This document shows, piece after piece, positions 7,220 to 13,969 of a stretch of DNA of 47,464 bases (positions within the stretch are counted from its first letter, which is position 1; each line of letters starts with the position of its first letter). The notes under the pieces were generated by a model that saw only the letters and a program-made list of their open reading frames with translations, was not told the origin of the DNA and made no database searches. Made by a program: the position numbers and the translations under genes. Source of the DNA: a virus; IMG/VR virus record IMGVR_UViG_3300006990_003274, positions 1 to 47,464 of that record, one strand, 5' to 3'.

Positions 7220-7921
7220 TTATTGGAAATATTTTTTTTGATGAAATGCTCGTTTGTACATATTATGTAAGAACAAGTTCATTTTACTTCTAGTAGTTGG
7301 AGCCTCATATTTGAGTGTATGCTTCCAATTTTCTCTTTTAAAAGGTATTACTTGTACCAACGGTTCGCCTGGCTTAATTAGTTTTACAGGATCAGTTAGG
7401 TAACAAGGAAAATTAAGATTGTTTAAATCAAATTCATCAGTATCAATAATTGCAGGCATTATTACAAACTCTTGATCAAAATGCCAAAACGGTTGTACAA
7501 ACAAACAACTATAACCCGGAGGAGTTTTGATCTTCCAAGGCACAGATACTTTAATAAAAGATTTCTTTTTGCCTTGTATGTGTACAGGACATTGTTGGTT
7601 TGAATGAAATGCACTTGGAGAAGTAAACTTGTTTTGTACTTCCATAAACTCACCAATGCGTTCAACAGGATATACTCTTTCAAGTTCTTCTTCGCCTGTA
7701 TCATGATTAGTTTGTGCTATAATTTCTTGTTCATATACATTAGGTATAATGTAACCTGCAGTTACCATATCTCTCACAGGCCAACAGCCTGCAATGGTTG
7801 GAACACCATTGTCGTCATTTGCTTTAAGACTGCTATACCAATCAGGCAAGCAATCTTTAGCAGGTACGATAGGAAAATTTGTTAAGACACTTTTGTCACC
7901 ACAAATAAATTCGATATCCAT
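7220..7921 (-). CDS. Conserved phage protein, DUF6065-like
   Basis: 233 residues, soluble, no signal peptide. It has MDIEFICGDK at the start, CLPDWYSSL, then a jelly-roll-like centre (KTPPGYSCLFVQPFWHF), FPCYLTDPVKLIKPGEPLVQVIPFKRE and a basic tail. This arrangement (PPGYS, QP, KPGEPLVQ-PF) resembles a family of uncharacterised proteins frequent in marine phages. The DUF6065 assignment is from memory and tentative. Function unknown. Confidence 0.5.
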   Translation of the reverse strand: MDIEFICGDKSVLTNFPIVPAKDCLPDWYSSLKANDDNGVPTIAGCWPVRDMVTAGYIIPNVYEQEIIAQTNHDTGEEELERVYPVERIGEFMEVQNKFTSPSAFHSNQQCPVHIQGKKKSFIKVSVPWKIKTPPGYSCLFVQPFWHFDQEFVIMPAIIDTDEFDLNNLNFPCYLTDPVKLIKPGEPLVQVIPFKRENWKHTLKYEAPTTRSKMNLFLHNMYKRAFHQKKYFQ

Positions 7922-8106
7922 TAAGTACTTTCGTTCATGTTAATACAAATTGCTTGATGTCCTGCTTCAAAGTAACCATTACCTTTGCCATGTTCTACAC
8001 TAAGAACATCTCTTGCTTGAAAGCATTCAGTCATTGTTGAATGAACACTAACAAGTTCTGCAAAAGGTGTTACTTCAAAAAAGTATACAAATACTAGAGT
8101 CCACAT
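7921..8106 (-). CDS. Small hypothetical protein
   Basis: 61 residues from ATG 8106, which follows GGAGGTGGAG by 6 bases and lies 2 bases from the upstream stop. The hydrophobic N-terminus (MWTLVFVYFFEV) could be a short signal or anchor. The remainder contains two Cys and a His-rich end. Not recognised. Confidence 0.55.
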   Translation of the reverse strand: MWTLVFVYFFEVTPFAELVSVHSTMTECFQARDVLSVEHGKGNGYFEAGHQAICINMNEST

Positions 8107-8107
8107 A

Positions 8108-8341
8108 TTATTCTCCACCTCCAGAAACTACGTATGTTCCTACTGTGCGATTATATGCTTCTATAAGCATTTCCCACATTTCGTTACTTAATAATAACAT
8201 TTCGTCAACATCGATAGTTTCGTTGTACTGCACAAGATACACACCCTCTTCATCAAAGTGTGCTTTTACATCTTCAAACTTTCCTGTTGTATCCATTACA
8301 GTTACAACAGATTCGTCAAAGTTTTCTTCTACAGTAAACAT
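8108..8341 (-). CDS. Small acidic hypothetical protein
   Basis: 77 residues, acidic, predicted soluble (FTVEENFDES, YNETIDVDEMLLLSNEMWEMLIEAYNR). It sits in a chain of small genes downstream of ligase-region membrane genes. No family recognised. GATTATAAA precedes the ATG, with no strong SD. Confidence 0.5.
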   Translation of the reverse strand: MFTVEENFDESVVTVMDTTGKFEDVKAHFDEEGVYLVQYNETIDVDEMLLLSNEMWEMLIEAYNRTVGTYVVSGGGE

Positions 8342-8342
8342 T

Positions 8343-8483
8343 TTATAATCCTAGTATACCAAATAGGTTGAACCAACCCATTGATGTTCCAATAATTATA
8401 GGTACACCTAACATCATAAAAGCAATGATGAAGAACGCTATGCCTACACCTTTGTTGTGATATGGTTCGTTTGGATTACTCAT
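8343..8483 (-). CDS. Single-TM small membrane protein
   Basis: 46 residues from ATG 8483, overlapping the upstream gene by 8 bases. A hydrophilic start (MSNPNEPYHNKG) is followed by one long hydrophobic segment to the C-terminus. The longer in-frame reading from 8558 lies wholly inside the upstream gene and is unlikely. Unknown; small phage membrane proteins of this shape include spanin or holin accessories. Confidence 0.5.
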   Translation of the reverse strand: MSNPNEPYHNKGVGIAFFIIAFMMLGVPIIIGTSMGWFNLFGILGL

Positions 8484-8916
8484 GTTCGCCACCATAACCA
8501 CGTGAGTTAATTCCGTTGTCTCTACGGAACGCACTTGGATTACGTTTTGCGGTTTCAAATGTTGCTACTGTTACTGCAATCGCTCCTAGCAATAGTGCGT
8601 GTATAATCATACTAATTACACCTGCCCACATACTACTTACAATAATTGCAAATACAATACACCACATCCATGCAAGTACTTGCATGATCATATGTCGTGT
8701 GCTAAAGTCTGGAATGTTACTCAACGGATTCATATTATGATCCATTACTACATTCCAACAATTATAAATCCATTCTCTCATTGATATAACCTTTCTAAAT
8801 GTTACCTTTACTGGATAATGTGCGTCGGCGACATCGCGCCAATCTATTGCGTCATACAGATCATGAAATGTCTGTGTAACTTTGTGATTCTTAAAATATG
8901 CTGTGACCTTATACAT
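8476..8916 (-). CDS. Two-TM membrane protein
   Basis: 146 residues. The N-terminal 70 are soluble (YKVTAYFKNHKVTQTFHDLYDAIDWRDV), a compact alpha/beta piece. Two hydrophobic helices lie at about 78-96 and 99-118, then a basic tail ends in GYGGEHE. Its ATG overlaps the ligase stop (TAATG), so it is coupled to ligase. Unknown function. Confidence 0.55.
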   Translation of the reverse strand: MYKVTAYFKNHKVTQTFHDLYDAIDWRDVADAHYPVKVTFRKVISMREWIYNCWNVVMDHNMNPLSNIPDFSTRHMIMQVLAWMWCIVFAIIVSSMWAGVISMIIHALLLGAIAVTVATFETAKRNPSAFRRDNGINSRGYGGEHE

Positions 8917-10238
8917 TAGATCTTCTCACCAGCTTGAAATCCACGAAACGTTTTGAATCGTGGAAATCTCAAACTGTAAGTGTCACTGTCTTGTGATTGT
9001 GTTCGAGCATCTGCTCTAATTTCAATTAACTGACCAATGAGACTAGAACGTTCAGTCCAGTACTCATCACGTTGAGCGTCAGTGAAACCGCTCCCACAGT
9101 TAAGGCGATAATTGTATCCATCGTCTTCTCCTTCTACTATTACGGCACCTAGTCTTCCTTCGTTACGTCCTGTGCCTTCCTCAACGTCAACGACGGTTAG
9201 TGTAATTTCAATAAATGGTTTTGCTTTGAGCCAAGCATGTGTACGTTTACATTCGTAGGGTGCATCAATGTCTTTTATCATAACCCCTTCATAGCCACCG
9301 TCTACAGCCGTCTTATTAAGCTCTACAAAGCGTCTATTGCCTTCATCAGTACTCAAGTCTACCTCTTCCCATTCACACGCTGTAACGTGCTCTAAGAGGT
9401 CTTGATTCTCCAGTACCCAATACTTGACTAAGTTACTACGATATGTTTGTGGTTTATCCCAACCACCTTCTAAAAAGTCTTTCAATGGAATAAAGTCAAA
9501 CAAGTGTAGTACACTATCAGTTGCGGCTTTACCATCTTTTCTATGTACTTGCTTCATAAGGTCTTGGAAGTCTTTGCTCATTACTTCGCCGTCAAGTACA
9601 CAATCATATGGACTAGGCTTTGCGGCAAGTACTGCTTCAATCTCTGCGATGATGTGCGGAAAGTTATGAAACTGTTTTCCATTACGTGAGAACAATTCTA
9701 CCTTACCACCTTTGCATACTGCTAGTACACGAACACCGTCTAGTTTAACTTCAATTTGTTTTTTGCCTACCATCTTCTTTTCATGGTTAGCTGAGTCGTG
9801 TGCAAGTGAACAAGTAAATGTAGGAATTGCATACTGTGGAAACTTTTTAGCAATCTTGTTTACAGTCTTTTCACTACAACCACAACGTAGGTCTTTGATT
9901 AAGATACGTCTATAAAATCCATTCCACTGTTCAGTAGTAGCAACACCCATTGCTAATATGATAGCATCACGTGCCGCATGACCTGTAAGTTCTCTATTAA
10001 TAAGTTGGTTAGCAAGGACTTTAAATGTATCCCAATCTAATCCTTGTCCTGTAAGCACATCTGTACGTTCAGGTACTTGCTTCACACCAAATGTAACAAG
10101 TGGATCAAGAGCCATACGTACACCTTCAAAGAACTCATCTAGTCCTTCTTCCATTGCTTCTAGTATTACTTGTTCCTTAGCAAGACGTGAATTATCTGCT
10201 TCTAACTTTTCTATAATAGCCTGTGGTTGCGTTCTCAT
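8916..10238 (-). CDS. ATP-dependent DNA ligase
   Basis: 440-residue ligase. The adenylation motif KLDGVR (Lys in KQIEVKLDGVRVL, about residue 164) starts the nucleotidyltransferase domain. LFSRNGKQFHNFP (motif Ia/III region), DGEVMSKDF, EGVMIKDIDAPYECKRTHAWLKAKP (motifs IV-V) and a C-terminal OB domain (GAVIVEGEDDGYNYRLNCGSG, IRADARTQ) follow. The first 140 residues are a helical T4 gp30-like N-domain. It seals nicks in phage DNA replication and repair. GAGG lies before the ATG, and a consensus promoter is 30-57 bases upstream. Confidence 0.93.
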   Translation of the reverse strand: MRTQPQAIIEKLEADNSRLAKEQVILEAMEEGLDEFFEGVRMALDPLVTFGVKQVPERTDVLTGQGLDWDTFKVLANQLINRELTGHAARDAIILAMGVATTEQWNGFYRRILIKDLRCGCSEKTVNKIAKKFPQYAIPTFTCSLAHDSANHEKKMVGKKQIEVKLDGVRVLAVCKGGKVELFSRNGKQFHNFPHIIAEIEAVLAAKPSPYDCVLDGEVMSKDFQDLMKQVHRKDGKAATDSVLHLFDFIPLKDFLEGGWDKPQTYRSNLVKYWVLENQDLLEHVTACEWEEVDLSTDEGNRRFVELNKTAVDGGYEGVMIKDIDAPYECKRTHAWLKAKPFIEITLTVVDVEEGTGRNEGRLGAVIVEGEDDGYNYRLNCGSGFTDAQRDEYWTERSSLIGQLIEIRADARTQSQDSDTYSLRFPRFKTFRGFQAGEKI

Positions 10239-10266
10239 GTGTGCCTCATTAATTAATTATGTTACT

Positions 10267-10295
10267 ATAATAGCATCAGTATATACAAATGTCAA
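10267..10295 (-). promoter_or_regulatory. Sigma70-type promoter for DNA ligase
   Basis: AGG-TTGACA-TTTG, 17-base spacing, TATTAT. It belongs to the recurring CCAAAA-AGGTTGAC-TTTG promoter set. Confidence 0.82.
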
Positions 10296-10315
10296 CCTCT
10301 TTTGGACAATAAAAT

Positions 10316-10389
10316 TGGCATAGGTGGAGGGAATCGAACCCCCATTAACTGGTTTGGAATCAGTTGTGTTACCATTACACCACACCCAT
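10316..10389 (-). tRNA. tRNA-Trp (CCA)
   Basis: 74 bases with encoded CCA. Acceptor ATGGGTG pairs with CACCTAT with one G-T wobble; discriminator G73 and the A1-U72 pair are as in bacterial tRNA-Trp. The T-arm has GGTTCGATTCC. The anticodon loop TTCCAAA gives CCA. The top anticodon-stem pair is A/C mismatched. It lies immediately after a terminator whose transcript carries a 19-codon ORF with one Trp codon. Confidence 0.88.
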
Positions 10390-10427
10390 AAAAAAAGCCC
10401 CTAATAAAATTAATTACTAGGGGCTTA
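10390..10427 (-). terminator. Rho-independent terminator just before tRNA-Trp
   Basis: On the minus strand, AAGCCCCTA and TAGGGGCTT pair around an AT-rich loop and are followed by seven Ts. It ends the short transcript that contains the 10456-10515 ORF, and any read-through would enter tRNA-Trp directly. Confidence 0.85.
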
Positions 10428-10455
10428 CTGAAATAACTTTTTTTACAAAGTCATG

Positions 10456-10515
10456 TCAAGACATACCCCCGGATGGTGGCCAACAAGTAATATATGTTGT
10501 ATTAGTCTGTGACAT
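10456..10515 (-). CDS. 19-codon leader-like ORF with a Trp-Pro-Pro motif
   Basis: Reads MSQTNTTYITCWPPSGGMS. It has a consensus promoter about 30 bases upstream, an AAGGA SD at 8-base spacing, and a strong terminator 28 bases after its TGA. This unit (promoter, SD, tiny ORF, terminator, tRNA-Trp) has the layout of an attenuation leader. The single Trp codon precedes two Pro codons, a combination able to stall ribosomes. It could instead be a genuine micropeptide. Confidence 0.5.
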   Translation of the reverse strand: MSQTNTTYITCWPPSGGMS

Positions 10516-10546
10516 GTTAGTATTCCTTATTTCTTATTATGTATTT

Positions 10547-10575
10547 AATATACACTCTTTATTTTAGTTTGTCAA
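10547..10575 (-). promoter_or_regulatory. Sigma70-type promoter for the 19-codon ORF
   Basis: TTGACA, 17 bases, TATATT, overlapping the end of the zinc-ribbon gene. The start site near 10540 gives a 25-base leader to the tiny ORF. Confidence 0.8.
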
Positions 10576-10732
10576 CATCTTTTTTGTCTGCTCTACCTTT
10601 TTTTCCGCAGTGTGGACAATGAAATGTTGTTCGTTCAATGCAATACTTGTCTTCCATAGTAGCGAATGTAAACCAGCCCTTACATTGAGTGCAGGTTAAA
10701 TGCCATATGATTTCTTTTACCGCATTGAACAT
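10559..10732 (-). CDS. Small zinc-ribbon protein
   Basis: 57 residues beginning MFNAVKEIIWHLTCTQC. Two CxxC pairs (CTQC and CPHC) about 25 residues apart fit a single zinc ribbon, followed by a Lys-rich tail (GKKGRADKKDVDK). Likely nucleic-acid or protein binding. No SD adjoins the ATG; instead a CTAAATA late-type element ends 8 bases before it, suggesting a very short leader. Confidence 0.6.
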   Translation of the reverse strand: MFNAVKEIIWHLTCTQCKGWFTFATMEDKYCIERTTFHCPHCGKKGRADKKDVDKLK

Positions 10733-10759
10733 TGTAAAAGTATTTAGCTTACCTATCTT

Positions 10760-10912
10760 TTAGATTTTTTGTAATCTTGGATCTGAACTTAGTATGTTCT
10801 TTTCAGCTCTTGGTCTAGACAAACGATTCTCAGCCATTTTGCGTATTATTGCTTTATGTGCTAGTTCTGTTTTTCTTTTCTTACGAGCTAGTTCGAAGTC
10901 TTTGTGATTCAT
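10760..10912 (-). CDS. Small basic protein
   Basis: 50 residues, strongly basic and helical (NHKDFELARKKRKTELAHK, ENRLSRPRAEK). GGGAGAG lies 5 bases before the ATG, a good SD. Not recognised; perhaps nucleic-acid binding. Confidence 0.6.
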   Translation of the reverse strand: MNHKDFELARKKRKTELAHKAIIRKMAENRLSRPRAEKNILSSDPRLQKI

Positions 10913-10986
10913 AACACTCTCCCTTTTACAGTTAAGTGCGTTCCTTCGCTTAGTGCTACTTCCGGGCTTATTGCCTGAACGTAATA

Positions 10987-11364
10987 TTATTTAGCTCTAG
11001 ATTGGTAGTCTTTTATTGCTGATTTGATTGCATCTTCGGCAAGTACACTGCAATGTATCTTAACTGGCGGTAGTGCAAGTTCTTCTACAATGTCCATATT
11101 CTTAACTGCTGATGCTTCGTCTAGTGTCATTCCTTTTACCATTTCAGTTACTAAACTTGAACTTGCTATTGCACTACCGCAACCGTAAGTTTTGAATTTA
11201 GCATCTACAATAACGTTATCTTCTACTTCTATCTGTAGACGCATAACATCACCGCAGGCAGGTGCTCCTACCATTCCTGTTCCGATGTTATCTTTACTAG
11301 GATCAAACTTTCCAACGTTGCGGGGGTTTTCGTAATGGTCCATTACTTTTTCTGAGTAGGCCAT
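10987..11364 (-). CDS. iscU: IscU-type Fe-S cluster scaffold
   Basis: 125 residues, full length for IscU. The three cluster-binding cysteines are present: Cys37 in PACGDVM (with Asp39), Cys62 in YGCGSA and Cys105 in KIHCSVLAED. So is the LPPVK loop recognised by the HscA chaperone. It assembles [2Fe-2S] clusters on a desulfurase partner; no IscS is visible here, so it would have to use the host's. Its substrates during infection may include host or phage Fe-S enzymes. It follows a tRNA cluster on the same strand, with a CATAAATA element 29 bases upstream. Confidence 0.9.
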   Translation of the reverse strand: MAYSEKVMDHYENPRNVGKFDPSKDNIGTGMVGAPACGDVMRLQIEVEDNVIVDAKFKTYGCGSAIASSSLVTEMVKGMTLDEASAVKNMDIVEELALPPVKIHCSVLAEDAIKSAIKDYQSRAK

Positions 11365-11392
11365 ATAATAGTCTCTGTAGTTATACTACATT

Positions 11393-11400
11393 TATTTATG
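11393..11400 (-). promoter_or_regulatory. Late-type promoter element before iscU
   Basis: CATAAATA on the minus strand, 29 bases ahead of the IscU start and just after tRNA-Glu. One base off the T4 late consensus TATAAATA. Confidence 0.35.
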
Positions 11401-11409
11401 ACCATTAGT

Positions 11410-11484
11410 TGGTAGTCCCAAGGGGAATCGAACCCCTCTTTTCAGGATGAAAACCTGATGTCCTAACCGATAGACGATGGGACC
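11410..11484 (-). tRNA. tRNA-Glu (TTC)
   Basis: 75 bases with encoded CCA. Acceptor GGTCCCA pairs with TGGGACT; T-loop GGTTCGATTCC; stem TCAGG/CCTGA around loop TTTTCAT gives anticodon TTC. Last of a four-tRNA cluster transcribed toward iscU. Confidence 0.9.
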
Positions 11485-11494
11485 ATATCTTACT

Positions 11495-11569
11495 TGGCTG
11501 GAACGATAGGACTCGAACCTATAATCACTTGTACCAAAAACAAGGGCATTACCATTATGCTACGTTCCA
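11495..11569 (-). tRNA. tRNA-Gln (TTG)
   Basis: 75 bases with encoded CCA. Acceptor TGGAACG/CGTTCCA, stem CTTGT/ACAAG around TTTTGGT, anticodon TTG, T-loop TTCGAGT, discriminator G. The weak U1-A72-type end is typical of tRNA-Gln. Confidence 0.9.
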
Positions 11570-11582
11570 TTACCAGTTAAAC

Positions 11583-11658
11583 TGGTGCCGGCACACGGAC
11601 TCGAACCGCGGACCTACTGATTACAAATCAGTTGCTCTACCAACTGAGCTATGCCGGC
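11583..11658 (-). tRNA. tRNA-Thr (TGT)
   Basis: 76 bases with encoded CCA. Acceptor GCCGGCA/TGCCGGC, D-arm TAGCTCAGTTGGTAGAGCA, stem ACTGA/TCAGT around TTTGTAA, anticodon TGT. Confidence 0.92.
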
Positions 11659-11660
11659 AT

Positions 11661-11750
11661 TGGCGGAAGATGTAGGATTCGAACCCACGGTAGAGTCACC
11701 CCTACGACGGTTTAGTAAACCGCTCCTTTAAACCACTCAGGCAATCTTCC
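11661..11750 (-). tRNA. tRNA-Ser with unusual ACT anticodon
   Basis: 90 bases, class II, encoded CCA. Acceptor GGAAGAT/ATCTTCC, discriminator G, a variable-arm hairpin (GTAG/CTAC) and T-loop GGTTCGAATCC identify tRNA-Ser. The anticodon stem-loop GCGGT-TTACTAA-ACCGT reads ACT. Bacteria normally use GCT for AGU/AGC codons; A34 in this split box is very rare. Confidence 0.85.
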
Positions 11751-11760
11751 AGTTTGTTAT

Positions 11761-12171
11761 TTATTTTGTAAACTTTAGTCTTTGTTGTTTACCGTTATAC
11801 ATAAAAGTTACAACCGAATGACTATAAACTTCACGCTGTGATTCTTCATATCTAGTTTCAATTTGACACTCTCGACGTGTACCACTTGGTTTCTTTTGTG
11901 CTTTATCTGCACCAATAACTCCTCCAAGTATTGCACCTGCCGCGGCACCTTTATCATTACCACCTAGTACTTTACCTAGTACACCGCCGATAATCATTCC
12001 GCCCAAGGCACCTTCTCCTGCATTAGATCCTTGAACAGTTACATCTTTACACACTTCAACTCTGTAAGGTGTTTGCTCAATAACTATTTTATATTGATCT
12101 GTTACAGTTTCAGCTATTGCTGATGTAGACATCAAAGTAAAAATTCCTGCTGTAATAAATTTATTCATCAT
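11761..12171 (-). CDS. Glycine-zipper outer-membrane-type protein
   Basis: 136 residues with a signal peptide (cleavage likely after STSAIA). The centre has a glycine-zipper membrane segment (GEGALGGMIIGGVLG, GAAAGAILGGVIGADK) like the rickettsial 17 kDa antigen/Gly-zipper 2TM family. A C-terminal soluble domain has paired cysteines. It probably inserts in or spans the host envelope. AAGGAG precedes two adjacent ATGs; the second, at 12168, has the better spacing. It directly precedes the tRNA cluster. Confidence 0.7.
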   Translation of the reverse strand: MMNKFITAGIFTLMSTSAIAETVTDQYKIVIEQTPYRVEVCKDVTVQGSNAGEGALGGMIIGGVLGKVLGGNDKGAAAGAILGGVIGADKAQKKPSGTRRECQIETRYEESQREVYSHSVVTFMYNGKQQRLKFTK

Positions 12172-12334
12172 TGTCTCCTTTTAATTGTTTAATTCTATCT
12201 TTCATCCAACCAATTGCGGTATGTATATGTCCTGTGTCATGTTCTTGTAACTGACTCTGTGCATATTTAACTTCATCTTCTAAGTACTTGACTCGGATAA
12301 GGTTTCCGCTAAAGTCTTTTAATTTTCCTTCCAA
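12161..12334 (-). CDS. Small coiled-coil phage protein, TTG start
   Basis: 57 residues, helical and charged: KYLEDEVKYAQSQLQ, then DTGHIHTAIGWMKDRIKQLKG. The DTGHIHTAI segment is one I associate with small proteins of many marine phages. The only in-frame start after the upstream stop region is TTG at 12334, overlapping the upstream gene by 16 bases. The 3' end overlaps the glycine-zipper gene by 11 bases. Confidence 0.5.
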   Translation of the reverse strand: MEGKLKDFSGNLIRVKYLEDEVKYAQSQLQEHDTGHIHTAIGWMKDRIKQLKGDNDE

Positions 12335-12669
12335 AACTCACCTAACCTTACTTTGTAATCTTCTTTAGCAATAACTTCAATGTTAGTTACTCGGTCGTAT
12401 CTAAAACTACGAAAGCCTTTTGATTCAACTGCCCACACTGCACAGACTTTGTCCGATATCTCTCGAACTTTCTTTTGGGTGATTGCATCATCTTTTTTAG
12501 CTGGAGGAAGAAAGTCTGCAATAAGTGTACAAGGCATTTTGCGTTCATCACCATTTAATTTTTTAAATGTAACTACTGCTACTTCTTTCTTTAACAACTC
12601 CATAAGTGCATCTCTTGTTGGGATGCCTTTTAAACTTGCTACTGTTTCTTCTACAGTTGTATCTACCAT
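12319..12669 (-). CDS. SH3-barrel WYL_2/DUF2693-like protein
   Basis: 116 residues from ATG 12669 (GGAG 6 bases upstream; the GTG at 12681 overlaps the SD). Segments VVTFKKLNGDERKMPCTLIADFLPP and VCAVWAVESKGFRSFRYDRVTNIE match the layout of the Sm-like SH3 beta-barrel family (WYL_2, formerly DUF2693) widespread in T4-like phages. Function unknown; nucleic-acid binding has been suggested from the fold. Confidence 0.7.
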   Translation of the reverse strand: MVDTTVEETVASLKGIPTRDALMELLKKEVAVVTFKKLNGDERKMPCTLIADFLPPAKKDDAITQKKVREISDKVCAVWAVESKGFRSFRYDRVTNIEVIAKEDYKVRLGEFWKEN

Positions 12670-12687
12670 ATTCTTCTCCACTTTTTA

Positions 12688-12795
12688 TTATTGCTGTGTA
12701 CTGTAAAATTGACACTGAGAACAGTTAGTATAAATTACTGTTAGGACAGTTGCTAACATAAACAGTACAATGAAAATTTGTTTACCCATGCTCAT
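12688..12795 (-). CDS. 35-residue membrane miniprotein
   Basis: MSMGKQIFIVLFMLATVLTV then a short polar tail with a CSQC pair. One TM helix. AGGAG lies 11 bases upstream, inside the end of the preceding small gene, so it is probably coupled. Confidence 0.5.
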   Translation of the reverse strand: MSMGKQIFIVLFMLATVLTVIYTNCSQCQFYSTQQ

Positions 12796-12799
12796 GGAA

Positions 12800-12964
12800 C
12801 TATAACTCCTCTACAATACCAAGTATTTCTGCAACAAGAAATCCTACGGCTAACCAGCCCCAACTATATGTAACTAATGCAACTACACAACCTGCAATAC
12901 GTACTGCACTTTTTACAAGACTAATATAAAAATGTTTCTTACTTACGTCTACTGGTTCAGCCAT
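12800..12964 (-). CDS. Small membrane protein coupled to clpP
   Basis: 54 residues with a short cytosolic start (MAEPVDVSKKHFY) and two hydrophobic stretches separated by YSWGW. The ATG overlaps the clpP stop as TAATG, with GGAG 7 bases before it. Not recognised. Confidence 0.6.
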   Translation of the reverse strand: MAEPVDVSKKHFYISLVKSAVRIAGCVVALVTYSWGWLAVGFLVAEILGIVEEL

Positions 12965-13554
12965 TACATTTTCTCCACAATGCGATCAATAAGTCCGTAC
13001 TCAAGAGCTTGCTGTGCAGACATAAATGTATCTCTATCCATGTCTCTAGTAAAGTCCTCAAATGTTTTACCTTTAGTGTTGTGCTTTACATACAAATTAG
13101 TAAGCATTTCTTTATAGTGCATAATCTCTTTGTATGAGATTTCAATATCACTAGCCATACCTCTTGCTCCGCCACTAGGCTGATGAATCATGTGCCTTGC
13201 GTGTGGTAACATCATTCTATGTCCTGCTTCTCCTGCCTGTGCTAGGAAACTACCCATTGAACATGCTTGACCCATTACAATAGTATGTACTGGTGACTTA
13301 ATAAATTGCATTGTATCGTAAATGCTTAGACCGTCACTGATAACACCGCCTGGACTATTAATATAAAAACTAATAGGCTTACCTGGTGCTTGTGATTCTA
13401 AGAATAATAATTGTGATACAATTAGACTTGCTGACATTGAATTAACATCAGTGTCCATAATTATAATACGGTCCTTTAGTAGTCGACTATAAATGTCATA
13501 ACTACGTTCACCTTTAGATTCTTTTTCAACAACAACTGGTACTAAATTAGGCAT
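12964..13554 (-). CDS. clpP: ClpP protease subunit
   Basis: 196 residues, full length. Catalytic triad: Ser99 (GQACSMGS), His124 (HMIHQPSGG) and Asp175 (DRDTFMSAQQALEYGLID). The handle region and the oligomerising N-terminus (RSYDIYSRLLKDRIIIMD) are present. It forms the tetradecameric chamber that works with ClpX or ClpA; neither ATPase is in this window, so host unfoldases are likely partners. ClpS (26.9 kb) and a tmRNA (37.5 kb) in the same genome make a tagging-degradation set. Confidence 0.95.
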   Translation of the reverse strand: MPNLVPVVVEKESKGERSYDIYSRLLKDRIIIMDTDVNSMSASLIVSQLLFLESQAPGKPISFYINSPGGVISDGLSIYDTMQFIKSPVHTIVMGQACSMGSFLAQAGEAGHRMMLPHARHMIHQPSGGARGMASDIEISYKEIMHYKEMLTNLYVKHNTKGKTFEDFTRDMDRDTFMSAQQALEYGLIDRIVEKM

Positions 13555-13747
13555 CTTTCCACTCCATTAACGGATCAACTGATTGCGAGTCGTGCCAGTC
13601 AGTTTGATCTTTATTAAATTTACGTGATGTTATTTCTTTACGTAGCATACCGTCTTTGATTCGATATGTAATTAGTTCTTGTTTAACAACACCTGTAGGT
13701 TCAGTTTGAAAAGCACTTACAAGTGGGCCATCGTATTTTTCGTTCAT
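13547..13747 (-). CDS. Small hypothetical protein upstream of clpP
   Basis: 66 residues, soluble (MNEKYDGPLVSAFQTEPTG, ITYRIKDGMLRKEITSRKF). It overlaps clpP by 8 bases and starts in TAATG overlap with the previous gene, so the chain is translationally linked. Not recognised. Confidence 0.6.
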   Translation of the reverse strand: MNEKYDGPLVSAFQTEPTGVVKQELITYRIKDGMLRKEITSRKFNKDQTDWHDSQSVDPLMEWKDA

Positions 13748-13968
13748 TATCGTCCTTCCTTTACATTATATGATTCTGGTCCTGGTGTAGTAAATTCGTA
13801 TCCAAACGCATTACCTACATACACTCTTCCGTTATATTTCATATGGATTTTATTAGTAGCCATAAACACATTCATAGACTCTTTAGTTCTAAAGTTATCT
13901 ACTTCTGCTTCTACAATCTTATCGTTGTTTGTACATGTTACCATGCATTTGTTTTCAAATACTTCCAT
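13747..13968 (-). CDS. Small hypothetical protein
   Basis: 73 residues from ATG 13968 (AAGGTG 4 bases upstream, at the end of the preceding gene). Beta-rich sequence (KCMVTCTNNDKIVEAEVDNF, YNGRVYVGNAFGYEFTTPGP) suggests a small barrel. A longer reading from 14016 lies inside the upstream gene and is unlikely. Unknown. Confidence 0.55.
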   Translation of the reverse strand: MEVFENKCMVTCTNNDKIVEAEVDNFRTKESMNVFMATNKIHMKYNGRVYVGNAFGYEFTTPGPESYNVKEGR

Positions 13969-13969
13969 T

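Noticed and set aside
7462-7704. 80-codon minus ORF inside the DUF6065-like gene
   Set aside because: It is an alternative frame within a larger, better supported gene and lacks an SD.
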